Notes: generated from the letters alone by a model not told the origin. A stretch of DNA of 47,111 nucleotides from JAFDVJ01 sp964487505 (GCA_964487505.1 CAZARD010000021.1:1-47111); one strand, 5' to 3'; shown: positions 25,030 through 35,046, numbered from the stretch's first letter. Program-made: numbers and translations.

Positions 25030-27672
25030 CTATTTGATGAATGTCCCGACGTCAAGGTCCGTGCCGTCGGTCGAAACCGAGACGGTGCCGCTTTCGCCGG
25101 TCGTCAGGACCTTCGCGCCCGAGTCCATCCAACGCCTGACGACCTCGATGTTGGGATGACCGAAGGGCGAATTGCGGCCCACGGAGATCACGGCGAACTT
25201 CGCCCCGGCCGAGTCGACGAAACGTGCGGTCGATGAAGTCCGGCTGCCGTGGTGCGCGACCTTGACGACGTCCGCGCGCAGGTCCGGCACGGCGTCGAGG
25301 ATCGAACGCTCGCCCGCGGATTCGATGTCCCCGGTCAGAAGGAACGCCCGGCGGCCGAAGGAAATTCGGATCACGACCGAATCGTCGTTCCCTCCGGGGC
25401 CGTCCGGCTTAGGGTGAAGGATCTCGACCCGCGCCCCGCCGATCTCGACCGCCTCGCCGCGAACCACCGGAGCATAAGCGACCCGCTTCTGCTCAAGAGC
25501 GGCGATCAGCTCCCGGAATTCCGGATCGTTCGCGGCGTAATGACCGTAAAGGGCCTGTTTCACCGGGAAATTGCGGGCGACCTCGGCGAGTCCCTGAATG
25601 TGATCGGCATCGGCGTGCGTTGCAATGATGTAATCCAGTTTTGAAAGCCCCCTGTGCCATAGAAACCTTGAAACTACCGATTCGCCGATCGTCGGCCGGT
25701 CCGGCTCGAACGGTTCCGCGTCCGTCCCGTCCGCCGACCGCGACCGATAGTTCGGGCGGCCGCCGCCGTCGATCAGCATCGTCGTCCCATCTGGAAACGT
25801 GATGAGCGCCGAATCGCCCTGGCCGACATCGATGAAGTCAATGCGGAGCCGCCCGTCGGCGCGCGGCGCGGCAAAAGGGTGAACGGCGATGACCGTCGTC
25901 AGAAGCACCGCGAATCCGAATGGACGACGCCAAACCCTTTTTCGGCTCGGGGCGAGCGCGAACGGATCCCAACGCGCGAGCCGCCAGGCGAGGATCGCCA
26001 GAGGCACGAAATGGAAAAGATAGAACGACATCCCGATGCCGTCATACACCGGCGAGCGAAATCCGCCCGCGCCGACGGCGGCGAACAAACGGGGGCCTGC
26101 GAGCAGGACGGCATTGAGCCCGTTCGTGAGCGCGATCAAGGGCGCGGCAAGCGTCTCGCTGACCGCGGACGCCAGTAGCGCGGCAATTGCCGCAAAGCTC
26201 TCGACCGCGAGGACCGGTCCCACCCATAGATTGAGCGCGATCGAACCGAATGCGACGCGGTTGAAGTACCACACCGACAACGGCAAAAGCGTGATCTGAA
26301 CGATGGCCGAGATGATCGCGCCCTCGAAGACGAAGCGCGCAAGCGCGGCGCCAACCCTTGGCGCCCGGCCCGATTTGAAGATCCGTGCCGACCAGATATT
26401 GCGGGCCGACTCGGCCTTCCAGATCGGATCGCGCCAATAGATCGCCTCGCAGAACCTGACCAGGGTTCTTGATGTTGACGGCGGAAACGGTCGGTCCGAG
26501 GTCGGATGCCATTCGCCGATGGCCCGCAGTTTCTCGATCAAAGGGATCGCCGCGCCGACGATCGCGCCGACGCTCAGGAACGTCAATTGAAACGAAGCCG
26601 AGAACAGATCCGACGGCCGCGCCGCAAGCATCGCTATCGCCGAGAGGCCGACGAGATTGAGCGCGTTCCCGTCGCGGTAGAGCGCTTTGCCAAAAAGATA
26701 GAGCGTGAAAACGAACGCGGCCCTGACGACCGGAACCTCGCCTCCGACGGCGAGCGCGTAGATCCAAACGATCGTACCGGCGATCAGCAGTTGCCGCCGC
26801 CGGCCTTGCCGCAGCAACCGGAGCGCGCCGACCCCGAGGCCGCCAATGAAGGTGATGTGAAGACCGGAGATGACCAGGATATGAAACGTCCCGCCATCCC
26901 TGAACAGCTCGGCGGTGTCGCGGTCGAGGTACTCCTTGTTGCCGAGCATCGAAGCCACGAGAACGCCTGCGGTCGGCGGGTCGAAGGTCGTGCGGACCGC
27001 AAGCGCCAGCGCCTCGCGCGTGTCCGAGATCGCCGATCCAAAGCCCGTGCCGTTCGAGAGCTTTCTCAAAAGCAGCGGACTCTTGACGATGCCCGCGGCA
27101 TCGATGCCTTGTGATTCGAGCTGCCGCGCGCGGATCATCGTTCCGGGGTTTCGGAAACGGTCGTCGCGGTCGAGACGGCATATCACTTCGATCCGGTCGC
27201 CGCGGGCAAGCGCCAGCGAATCGAGTTCGGCGGACGATTCGGGAGTGTCAGCCGCGGCGAAGAGCCTGATCCGTCCCGTGGCCTTCCGGTTGGCCCGGGC
27301 AATACGGACCGATTCCGTATCGATCTCCACGAAACGTCCGCCGAGCGACGGTTCGGGATCGCGCGCGAGCGTCCCGCGCACGACGAGCGGCGTTTCCGCG
27401 CTGATCGAACCCGAGTCGAAGAGCGTCACGATACGGTCCGGGCCAGGACGCTCGAAGCCCGGTGCCGCCAAGCCCGCCGCGAACATCATAAAGAGCGACA
27501 CGGGACTTCGGATCGAGCCGACCGAGGCGGCGGCGAGGACCGATGCGAGAAAGAACGGCAACGATGCCCATAGTGGCAAAGCCGAGATCGCGCCGACGAG
27601 GATTCCGCCCGCAAATGCTGCGGCGGCCGCGAAAAGAGGATTTCGCGAATCCGATGAAAGCGACTTGTACAT
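25030..27672 (-). CDS. comEC: ComEC/Rec2 DNA-uptake channel
   Basis: 880 aa, full length. An N-terminal membrane segment and DUF4131/OB-like region (about 1-200) are followed by the competence domain with many TM helices (about 225-570, beginning near LVISGLHITFIGG), and a C-terminal metallo-beta-lactamase-like domain (about 610-880) with HADADH, VAHHGSRTS and the strand IDFIDVGQGDSALI. ComEC forms the inner-membrane pore for transforming DNA, and its C-terminal domain is the likely nuclease that degrades one strand. The start is four bases after the comEA stop, with AAGG eight bases upstream. The metal motifs look intact. Confidence 0.96.
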   Translation of the reverse strand: MYKSLSSDSRNPLFAAAAAFAGGILVGAISALPLWASLPFFLASVLAAASVGSIRSPVSLFMMFAAGLAAPGFERPGPDRIVTLFDSGSISAETPLVVRGTLARDPEPSLGGRFVEIDTESVRIARANRKATGRIRLFAAADTPESSAELDSLALARGDRIEVICRLDRDDRFRNPGTMIRARQLESQGIDAAGIVKSPLLLRKLSNGTGFGSAISDTREALALAVRTTFDPPTAGVLVASMLGNKEYLDRDTAELFRDGGTFHILVISGLHITFIGGLGVGALRLLRQGRRRQLLIAGTIVWIYALAVGGEVPVVRAAFVFTLYLFGKALYRDGNALNLVGLSAIAMLAARPSDLFSASFQLTFLSVGAIVGAAIPLIEKLRAIGEWHPTSDRPFPPSTSRTLVRFCEAIYWRDPIWKAESARNIWSARIFKSGRAPRVGAALARFVFEGAIISAIVQITLLPLSVWYFNRVAFGSIALNLWVGPVLAVESFAAIAALLASAVSETLAAPLIALTNGLNAVLLAGPRLFAAVGAGGFRSPVYDGIGMSFYLFHFVPLAILAWRLARWDPFALAPSRKRVWRRPFGFAVLLTTVIAVHPFAAPRADGRLRIDFIDVGQGDSALITFPDGTTMLIDGGGRPNYRSRSADGTDAEPFEPDRPTIGESVVSRFLWHRGLSKLDYIIATHADADHIQGLAEVARNFPVKQALYGHYAANDPEFRELIAALEQKRVAYAPVVRGEAVEIGGARVEILHPKPDGPGGNDDSVVIRISFGRRAFLLTGDIESAGERSILDAVPDLRADVVKVAHHGSRTSSTARFVDSAGAKFAVISVGRNSPFGHPNIEVVRRWMDSGAKVLTTGESGTVSVSTDGTDLDVGTFIK

Positions 27673-27676
27673 TTCT

Positions 27677-28021
27677 TTACCTTGAGGTTACGAGATCGCG
27701 GATCGCGCGGTATCGTGCGTCGCTCATCCCTCGGACGAGAAGGACCTCGCGCGGGTCGCTGAACGGACCGAACCGGTCGCGATGTTCGACGATCCGCGCC
27801 GCGAGCTGCGGCCCGATTCCCGGAAGTTCGGCGATCTCCGATGCCGTCGCGCGGTTGAGATCGAGCCGCTCGGCGGCGCTATTCTCAATGATCTGAGCCT
27901 TTAAAAGTTGTTGTGGTCTTTTGTTGCACCCAAACAACGCGAAAACGCCAAAAACAACTATAGCCGTAAGTTTAATAATTATCGTACAAGTGTTGAAATA
28001 CTTGGACTTATGAGATCGCAT
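27677..28021 (-). CDS. comEA: ComEA-like helix-hairpin-helix DNA-binding protein, probable lipoprotein
   Basis: 114 aa from 28021; an ATG at 28063 would add 14 residues, and neither has a Shine-Dalgarno. The N-terminus IIIKLTAIVVFGVFALFGC ends in a lipobox-like LFGC, so the protein may be lipid-anchored; many ComEA proteins use a plain TM anchor. Residues about 52-114 are the HhH domain: LDLNRATASEIAELPGIGPQ and AARIVEHRDRFGPFSDPREV. ComEA binds incoming double-stranded DNA in the periplasm and passes it to ComEC, whose gene starts four bases after this stop. Confidence 0.9.
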   Translation of the reverse strand: MRSHKSKYFNTCTIIIKLTAIVVFGVFALFGCNKRPQQLLKAQIIENSAAERLDLNRATASEIAELPGIGPQLAARIVEHRDRFGPFSDPREVLLVRGMSDARYRAIRDLVTSR

Positions 28022-28082
28022 ATGACACGTGTCGAGGCCGTGTGCAAAATGTAAAAAGTTCATTAATTTGCAACATTTAGAA

Positions 28083-28132
28083 CTGTGGAAAAGCCGATTT
28101 CCACAGCGTTTTCCACAGAATTCTGTGGAAAA
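28083..28132. promoter_or_regulatory. cluster of four DnaA-box-like sites in two palindromes
   Basis: TTTTCCACA, which fits the relaxed DnaA consensus TTWTNCACA, occurs at 28109-28117 (plus) and on the minus strand at 28084-28092 and 28124-28132. A fourth copy (28097-28105) has one mismatch. They are arranged as CTGTGGAAA-N6-TTTCCACAG followed by a 24-bp perfect palindrome (28109-28132). The position is the 135-bp spacer between ftsK and comEA. It may be DnaA-controlled regulation, DnaA titration or another regulator's site. The palindromes could also act as hairpins in RNA, but no T-tract follows. Confidence 0.5.
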
Positions 28133-28198
28133 CTGAGGATGGACATATCATTCGCCCGGATGAGTTTGGGCGGGTTGCGGCCCGTGAGACGGAACGCG

Positions 28199-30652
28199 TC
28201 AGGATTCCATTTCGTCGATGTCCGCGAGGTCTTCGTACGCTTTCTGGAGGATCGGCCGGGCGCGCGTGCTGCCGTCCATTTCGCCGATATAACCTTCGCG
28301 GACCATCGCATCGAGGATCGCCGCAGCACGGCCGTATCCGATCCGCAGCTGCCGCTGAAGCAACGATGTGGAGGCTCGTTTGGCGCCAACGACGCTGCGC
28401 ACCGCGTCCCAAAACAGCGGATCTTTGCGTCCCGGAAGCTCGCCCGAATCGTCCAGTTCCTCGTCGGTCTTCGTGATCGAGGTATCGTAGTCGGGATTCC
28501 CCTGCGCCTTGATGTGCTCGACGATGCGGTGAATCTCCTTTTCCTCGACATATGCGCCGTGAACGCGGATCAATTGCGACGTCGCCGGCGGGAGGAAAAG
28601 CATATCGCCGCGCCCGAGGAGGCGCTCCGCGCCATTGGCATCGATGATCGTTCGCGAGTCGACCTTTGACGATACGCGGAAGCTTATCCGCGCCGGGAAA
28701 TTCGCCTTGATAAGTCCGGTGATGACATCGACCGACGGGCGTTGAGTCGCAAGCACGAGATGGATCCCTACCGCTCGCGCCATCTGCGCGAGCCGTGTGA
28801 TCGATTCCTCCACCTCTTTGCCGGAAACCATCATCAGGTCGGCGAGTTCGTCGATGATGATGACGATGTACGGCAGGGTCGGATGCGGATTGCCGTCCTC
28901 GTCGAACATTCGGGCCGCGTTGCGTTTCTTGGCTTCGACATTGTATCCGTCGATGTTGCGGACGCCCCAGCCGGCAAGGTCTTTATAGCGCCGCTCCATC
29001 TCGGATACCGCCCATTTGAGCGAGATCGCGGCCCGCTTCGGATCGGTGATGATCGGCGTCGCGAGATGCGGGATGTCGGCGTAGACCCCGAGTTCGAGGC
29101 GCTTGGGATCGACCATGATGAACTTCACTTCGTCGGGTCGCGCCTTGTAGAGAATCGAGACCACGAGGGAGTTGACGCCGACCGATTTCCCCGCGCCGGT
29201 CGCACCAGCGATCAGCAAATGCGGCATTTTCGCGAGATCGGTCACGTAATTTAGCCCGTCGATGGTCTTGCCGAGCGCGATCGTCAACAAAGAAGACGAT
29301 TCCCGGAATTTCCGCGATTCGATGACCTCGCGGAGCTGGATCGTCTCGCGCTCGCGGTTCGGAACCTCGATCCCGACAAAGGCCTTGCCCGGTATCCGGT
29401 CAATGCGGATCGACTCGGCCTTCAACGCGAGGCAAAGGTCATCAGACAGCCCGGTCACGCGCGAATACTTGACCCCCGGATCGGGCTTGAATTCGTATGT
29501 CGTGACGACCGGCCCCTGACAAATATGCATCACTTGTCCATTGACGTTGAATTCCTTCGTCTTCTCCACAAGTTCGGTCGCGATCGCGCGAAGTTCCGAT
29601 TCCTTCTGTTCGATCGGCTTCGAAGGGGCATTCAAGAAATCCGTTGTCGGAAGCCGGTAGTCATCATAAACGCGGTGCTTCTTCATCGTCGCCGACAGAG
29701 CTTCGAAGCCCTCGACGTCCTCGATCGCTTCGAGGTCGCCCGTATGCTTGACGGGCGAGATCGGAATGGCGGTATCGGCGGCGACGAGATCATCGATCAG
29801 CGGCGTTTCGTCCGGCTCGGGCGGTTCGGAAGACCCGGAGATCGTCGGCGGAACGTTCCGTTCGACAGGCTCCTCTTCTTCAACGACTTCGGGTTCGGGC
29901 TCGGCGGCCGGCGTCGGCAACTCTTCCTCAAAAATCGCGGCCACCGATTCGCGGATCTTGACGTCCTTTGTCGGGAACGGAATCGAGTCTCCGGTCGAGA
30001 TCGTCGGCTTCGAGGAACGGGCTTTGACCGGCACCGCCTCGGGAGCCGGCGAGGCGACGAGTTCAACTTCGCGGCCGCGGCGCTTCGCGCGCCATTCCGA
30101 TAGCCTGATCCTGAGATTTTCAAAGGCGAAACGGAAACCGCCGAAAAAGGAGCCGAGCGACAGATCGGTGATCAGGATCAGCGCCGCAAGCGCAAATGCG
30201 ACGAGCAGCACGATCGACCCGATCTTTCCGAGCAGCCCGAAAAAGATGGCCTGAAAAAATGCGCCCGTGACGCCGCCCCGAAATCCGAAGGCCGCCGTCA
30301 GGCTCGACAGGGCCGCAACGAGCACGAGATAACCGATCCCGTGGCCGAACGACAGCCGAAGATCCTTGGAGCGAAAAATACGAAATGCGGCAAGCGCCAT
30401 CAGGAACGGCAACAGGAAAGCGATCGGGCCGACGGCCTGCATCAGCAGATCAGAAATGTACGCGCCGACGGGCCCGATCCAGTTCTGCGTCTTCTGCGTC
30501 GACGAAGTGTTGAGCGTCGGGTCGCCGCCATTTTGGGAAACCAGGCACAAAAAGGCAAGCAACGCCAGGGCCGCGACGATCACGCCAATGACCTCGTTCA
30601 TCCGCGAGTTCGTCCTCTTCGCGTCTGCCTTCTTTTTCGCGGCCGTCGCCAT
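28199..30652 (-). CDS. ftsK: DNA translocase FtsK/SpoIIIE
   Basis: 817 aa. Four N-terminal TM helices (about 20-170) are followed by an acidic Pro/Glu-rich linker (about 200-320), the alpha/beta motor domain (about 335-720) with Walker A GATGAGKSVGVN and Walker B IVIIIDELADLMM, then the gamma winged helix (about 740-805, FWDAVRSVVGAKRAST to ILDAMVREGYIG), which recognises KOPS-type polar sequences. It pumps chromosome ends across the closing septum and activates XerCD. The start lies one base after the prfB stop and has AGGGA upstream. Confidence 0.97.
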   Translation of the reverse strand: MATAAKKKADAKRTNSRMNEVIGVIVAALALLAFLCLVSQNGGDPTLNTSSTQKTQNWIGPVGAYISDLLMQAVGPIAFLLPFLMALAAFRIFRSKDLRLSFGHGIGYLVLVAALSSLTAAFGFRGGVTGAFFQAIFFGLLGKIGSIVLLVAFALAALILITDLSLGSFFGGFRFAFENLRIRLSEWRAKRRGREVELVASPAPEAVPVKARSSKPTISTGDSIPFPTKDVKIRESVAAIFEEELPTPAAEPEPEVVEEEEPVERNVPPTISGSSEPPEPDETPLIDDLVAADTAIPISPVKHTGDLEAIEDVEGFEALSATMKKHRVYDDYRLPTTDFLNAPSKPIEQKESELRAIATELVEKTKEFNVNGQVMHICQGPVVTTYEFKPDPGVKYSRVTGLSDDLCLALKAESIRIDRIPGKAFVGIEVPNRERETIQLREVIESRKFRESSSLLTIALGKTIDGLNYVTDLAKMPHLLIAGATGAGKSVGVNSLVVSILYKARPDEVKFIMVDPKRLELGVYADIPHLATPIITDPKRAAISLKWAVSEMERRYKDLAGWGVRNIDGYNVEAKKRNAARMFDEDGNPHPTLPYIVIIIDELADLMMVSGKEVEESITRLAQMARAVGIHLVLATQRPSVDVITGLIKANFPARISFRVSSKVDSRTIIDANGAERLLGRGDMLFLPPATSQLIRVHGAYVEEKEIHRIVEHIKAQGNPDYDTSITKTDEELDDSGELPGRKDPLFWDAVRSVVGAKRASTSLLQRQLRIGYGRAAAILDAMVREGYIGEMDGSTRARPILQKAYEDLADIDEMES

Positions 30653-30653
30653 C

Positions 30654-31752
30654 TCAACTTCCCTTCTTGAAGATCAGGAACTCCTTGATGAAATCGTCGA
30701 TGCGGCCGTCGAGGACCGAATCGACATCGGTTACTTCGAACTTCGTCCGCGTGTCTTTAACGAGACGGTACGGATGAAGGACATAATTGCGGATCTGCGA
30801 ACCGAACGAGATGTCAGCCTTGCTGGCCTCAAGCTCGGCCGTATCGGCACGCCGCTTTTCGAGTTCGAGCTCGTACAGCTTCGATCTTAAAACCTGCATC
30901 GCAACGGCGCGGTTCTGGATCTGCGACCGCTGATTCTGGCAGGTGACGACGATGTTCGTCGGCAGATGCGTGATACGCACCGCGGAATCCGTCACGTTCA
31001 CGTGCTGTCCACCCGCGCCCGACGACCGGTACGTATCGACGCGCAGATCCTTTTCCTGAATATCGACCTCGATGTTCTCATCGATCTCGGGCGATACGAA
31101 CAGCGACGCGAAACTTGTCTCGCGGCTGCCGCCCGAATTGAACGGCGATATCCGGACCAAGCGGTGGACGCCAGCCTCGTTAGCAAGAAGCCCGTAGGCG
31201 TAATCGCCCTCGACGCGGAACGTCGCCGACTTGATCCCGGCCTCGCTCCCCGACTGCTCGTCGATCATCTCGACCTTGAATCCCTTGCGCTCAGCCCAAC
31301 GAATATACATCCGCAACAGCATCTGGGCCCAATCCTGCGCGTCGGTCCCGCCGGCACCGGCCTGGATCGAACAGATCGCGTTGTTCGGATCGGTCTCGCC
31401 CGAAAGCAGGCTCTGGGTTTCGGCCTCGGCAACCTGATCTTCCAAACGACCGATCAACGCGGTTAGTTCCGTAATCGATTCGGGATCCGTTTCGGAAAAC
31501 TCGAGCAGGACCTCGGCATCCGCGAGCGCGCTTTCAAATTCCTGCTGCAGGCCAAGTTCGCGTTCGACCCGGCTCCGCTGCTGGACGATCTTCTGAGCCT
31601 TTTCCTGATCGTTCCAGAATTCAGGCTCGGCTATCTGTTTTTCGAGTGCTTCGAGTTCGTTTCTCTTGCGAGGCGCGTCAAAGAAACCTCCCGAGTTGTT
31701 CGACCTTAACTCTTAATGAATCAAATTTGGATTGAAGTTCTGATAGTTCCAT
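30654..31752 (-). CDS. prfB: peptide chain release factor 2, with programmed +1 frameshift
   Basis: 365 aa once the two frames are joined: 31752-31681 (24 codons, MELSELQSKF to GRFL), skip base 31680, then 31679-30654. The length equals E. coli RF2. The specificity tripeptide SPF (ISPFNSGG) marks RF2 (UGA/UAA). The catalytic GGQ is in SGAGGQHVN. RF2 ends translation at UGA and UAA and limits its own synthesis through an in-frame UGA at codon 25. ftsK follows after one base, so the two are probably co-transcribed. No Shine-Dalgarno at the ATG. A TATAAA lies at 31785-31780 on the minus strand as a possible -10. Confidence 0.96.
31677..31692 (-). promoter_or_regulatory. RF2 autoregulatory frameshift site
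   Basis: Minus strand: GGG-AGG-TTT-CTT-TGA-C. The internal Shine-Dalgarno-like GGGAGG is three bases before the slippery CTT, then the stop TGA followed by C, the poor termination context. Spacing is the same as in the E. coli site (AGG-GGG-TAT-CTT-TGA-C). Confidence 0.95.
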
Positions 31753-32144
31753 GTGTTTTGTGAAAAATAAGTTCAGTATTTTATATCACAAAAGACGTGA
31801 TCGGGACGAGGCCGATTTTTCGTGCCCAGAGTGCGCCGGCCGGTTTGCGGCGAGCGCTCGGCGCGAGCGACGGGGATTCATAATTCGCGCTCTTTGCGTC
31901 CAGGTCGGAATTCGTGGCGGGAGCCTGTTTCGGCTAGCCAAATTCGGCGATAGGAATCGGCCCGCGAATTTCCGCCGATCTTCGAGAATGGGAATCTGGT
32001 TTGGCATTGACCGCTAACATCAACACCACGACTTGGGAGGCCAGGAAGGAAGAAAGACCCGGGACGGTAGATTCCGAATGACCTGTCTGAATTCGCGAAG
32101 ATTCGCGGGCGTATTTCTCGTTTGCGTGATCTGGCTTTAACTGA
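31753..32144. other. 392-bp spacer between lnt and prfB
   Basis: No convincing gene. It contains the possible prfB -10 and an otherwise unremarkable sequence with short ATTCGCG repeats near 32092-32105. Confidence 0.5.
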
Positions 32145-33743
32145 TCAGTCGGAACGGCGACGGAACGAAAATACGGCCACGACCATCGAGAGTGCCGAAC
32201 AGATGAACGCAAAAAGGTCTCCGACCGCGGCATAGATCGTCTGCGGCCGCGTCGCGCGCGAGGCCTGCCACAATCTTGCGGCCTCGGTGTACGCTGCCGG
32301 AGAATCCCCAACTGAACCCGAGGCATCCACGTAACCGGTGATCCCGACGTTCGTCACCCGCAACACGGGCCGCCGCGTTTCGATAGCGCGGAAGACCGTA
32401 TTTGCCAAATGCTGCCGCAGGACCGGAGTCTGGCCGAGATAGCCGTCGTTCGTCATCTCGATCAGCAAATCCGCGCCGCTCCTCACGTATTCATTGGACA
32501 ATCCGGCGAAATGCGACTCGAAGCAGATCATCACCCCGGCCTTCGCGTCGCCGACGGGCAACAGATCGTATTCGGTTCCCTTCTTGAAATTCCCGACGAA
32601 CGCGGGCATCCAACTGGCGACCGGTTCCGGAAAAGGAATGTACTCGCCGAACGGGAGCAGAAAGATCTTGTCGTACTGACCGACCTTCGCGCCTGAATCG
32701 TTGACCATCACCGCCGAGTTCAGCAGCTGACGGCCGTCGGAGCTGCGTTCGGCCGAGTTGAAAAGCACCGCCGTCCGGTTCCGCTCGGCGAACCGGCGCA
32801 GAAATTCGCGAAGTCTTTCGTCGTCGCCGTATTGGAAAAGCATCGGCGATTCGGGGAAGACGACGAGCGTCGGCCGGTCGCCCTGCCGCTGTTTGAGCAT
32901 CGATTCGGCCAACTCGACGTGACGCCCGAGTAGCCGCTCGTATTTCTCGGTCGTCAGTCCGTCCATCGGAACATTGGGCTGCACGGCGACGACGTACGAC
33001 GTTCCCTGCTGTTCCGGGGCCGACGGCGTGTGGTCGCGCCCCGGTGTCAGCAACAGCGAGCCGACGCCGACGATGATCAATGCGAAATACGCGGCAACAA
33101 GGATGCCGCGAGGGTCGAGCGAGCGGTCTTCATTCCGAAGCCTTAACGGCGACTTGCCGCCAGGCATCAGCGCGAAGAACGGAATCGTGTTGACCGCGAC
33201 GAGGGAAAAGCTAACCGCATAGACGCCGCCGATCGCCGCAAATTGAAGAACGCGGGCTTCTGAGAATGCCAGGGCATATCCGAGCGCGTTCCAATTGTTT
33301 CCGGAGATCCACATCCTGAGGAACTCGCTCATCACCCAAAGGAACGGAGCGGCCGCCATTCCCGCCGTTCCAAAGCGACGCAGCACGACCGCGAGAAGTC
33401 CCGAAAAGATCGCCGGAAAGACGCCGGCGCCGGCTGCGGCACAGAGCATCAGAAAATATACAGGCGGCCAGGGCAGTCCGGCATAGGTTATCGGCGCGAA
33501 CGTCAGCCACCAGCAAGTTCCGAAGAAGAAAACGGTGCCGAAGATCCAGCCGGTCGTGAACGATCGCCTGATCGAATCGGCCTCGCGTCCGATCGCGTAG
33601 AAGAGCGGGACAAGCGCGATCGCTGCCAGCCAGTAGATCTCAAAATCGGGAAAAGCGAACACCAAGGCTCCGCCCGAAAACGCCGAAAGCAGGGCGCTGA
33701 GCGGTGACGGGGCAAGTCTGCGGATGAACGAGAAGATTCGCAT
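32145..33743 (-). CDS. lnt: apolipoprotein N-acyltransferase
   Basis: 532 aa, typical Lnt length. Six to seven N-terminal TM helices (about 10-230) precede the nitrilase-like domain (about 250-490). The catalytic triad is visible: Glu in VVFPESPMLFQ, Lys in YDKIFLLPFGEY, Cys in GVMICFES. A final TM (VGDLFAFICSALSMVVAVF) anchors the C-terminus. It adds the third acyl chain to lipoproteins at the periplasmic face of the inner membrane. Client candidates in the window are the 7184, ComEA-like and cupredoxin lipoproteins. The Shine-Dalgarno is weak (GAGCG). Confidence 0.96.
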   Translation of the reverse strand: MRIFSFIRRLAPSPLSALLSAFSGGALVFAFPDFEIYWLAAIALVPLFYAIGREADSIRRSFTTGWIFGTVFFFGTCWWLTFAPITYAGLPWPPVYFLMLCAAAGAGVFPAIFSGLLAVVLRRFGTAGMAAAPFLWVMSEFLRMWISGNNWNALGYALAFSEARVLQFAAIGGVYAVSFSLVAVNTIPFFALMPGGKSPLRLRNEDRSLDPRGILVAAYFALIIVGVGSLLLTPGRDHTPSAPEQQGTSYVVAVQPNVPMDGLTTEKYERLLGRHVELAESMLKQRQGDRPTLVVFPESPMLFQYGDDERLREFLRRFAERNRTAVLFNSAERSSDGRQLLNSAVMVNDSGAKVGQYDKIFLLPFGEYIPFPEPVASWMPAFVGNFKKGTEYDLLPVGDAKAGVMICFESHFAGLSNEYVRSGADLLIEMTNDGYLGQTPVLRQHLANTVFRAIETRRPVLRVTNVGITGYVDASGSVGDSPAAYTEAARLWQASRATRPQTIYAAVGDLFAFICSALSMVVAVFSFRRRSD

Positions 33744-34360
33744 CGCTCGGACATTCTACCAAAATCGATCCGTCAAGCCGACGTTTGATCGAATTTCGTT
33801 CAACTTGACCGACATCTTTCATATTGAACGGTCAGCGTGACCGCAGAACAAATATTGTCATCGCGAAATGACGGAAAGTGTCAGTCGCGCCGATCGGTTG
33901 GAAGATTTTCAGTCAAATTGAATTCCTGCCCGGAATTTATCATCGGATACCCGGAAGACCGGCCGAAGACCTGCATTTCTCGCAGTAAGCCCTGTAAATA
34001 CGGTATTTAATAGCGGGAGAGCCCGACTCTTTCGAATCGGGCTCACAATCGGAAGGACAACTGAAGGAACGCTCGGAAGGTGGTCAAGCACAGTGGCAAA
34101 CCGCGCTCGGAGAAGTGTTGGCGGCGGGGTCTTGATCAAACTGCATCAAGCTAGCCGTTCTTACGTTATGCACGTGGCGTGCCACAGAGTTTCCGGCTCG
34201 CCAAGACCGCCTCATCGATCGGCACTTCGACGCTAAACCGTCTATTGACCGTATTTACGACTTTCTTCCGTTCTTTTGATATGTTGCCTGCAATCGGCAT
34301 TTGAGGCAGCGTGTCTGATCCTGCTTACACTATTTGGTATTCGAGGAATTTCGGGGCTTC
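33744..34360. other. intergenic region with one hairpin
   Basis: No credible gene. GAGCCCGA (34019-34026) pairs with TCGGGCTC (34037-34044) around a 10-nt loop, without a T-tract. Confidence 0.4.
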
Positions 34361-35038
34361 AGGAATCCAGGATTCCGGATTCCAGATTCCAGATTCAAGA
34401 TTCAGGATTCCAGGATTCCAGGATTCCAGGATTCCAGATATTCAAGATTCAAGACGTTCAAGATTCAAGATATTAGAGATTCAAGATATTCAAGATATCA
34501 AAGACTCAAGACATGAAAGACTCAAGACACAAAAGATTCAAGACATAAGAGATTCAAGATTCAAGATTCAACGAGCCTGTCGGAGAAATGATGCCAAGCT
34601 TGATCGTGGCTGTTGTTCCGATTGATATCCGGAAGCGCCGGGGCGACAGGAATTCCAGGAATTGCCGTTCGTTTCATCGAGCGGACAGCGGACAGCGGAC
34701 AGCGGACAGCGGACAGGATAAATACTGCGGCTTTCGCAAAAAGTCAAGTTAAAGGCTTGCGTTGCTTAGGTTTAGCCTCCGGGCATAGCCTGACAAGATC
34801 GTTCAATCGTTCACCGGCTGGGCAGGAGCCCAGCCCTGAACGACTGCCGACAGGTCAACGGACGGCTTTTGAGACAGGCACTGATGGTAGTTGCAGGTCA
34901 TAAATCAGACAGTCGGGTTTGGAATCCTGGAATCTGGAATCCTGGATTCTGGACTCTGGGTTTCCTTGAATCTTGAATCTTGAATCTTGAATTTCGGAAT
35001 CTTGAATGTTGGAACCTTGAATCTTGGAATCTTGAATC
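34361..35038. repeat. repeat island bounded by inverted short tandem arrays
   Basis: The left array (34361-34570) is built of GATTCCA(G) and TTCAAGA units. The right array (34919-35038) is its complement (TGGAATCC and TTGAATC). Between them lie five copies of GCGGACA (34681-34715) and an inverted copy of the GC-rich hairpin repeat (34816-34841, GGCTGGGCAGGAGCCCAGCC). Most units have a period of 7, some of 8. The arms could pair over about 120 bp. Open frames here only reflect the repeats (SRFQD-type peptides). Confidence 0.8.
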
Positions 35039-35046
35039 ACGAAAGC

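Noticed and set aside
28083..28132. Chromosomal origin oriC
   Set aside because: No dnaA, dnaN, rpmH or gidA nearby and no AT-rich unwinding element. Only 50 bp of boxes.
33909..34139. 76-aa minus-strand open frame
   Set aside because: No ribosome site, signal or family features, and it overlaps a hairpin.
34361..35038. CRISPR array
   Set aside because: Units are 7-8 nt without spacers, unlike 24-47-nt CRISPR repeats, and no cas genes are present.
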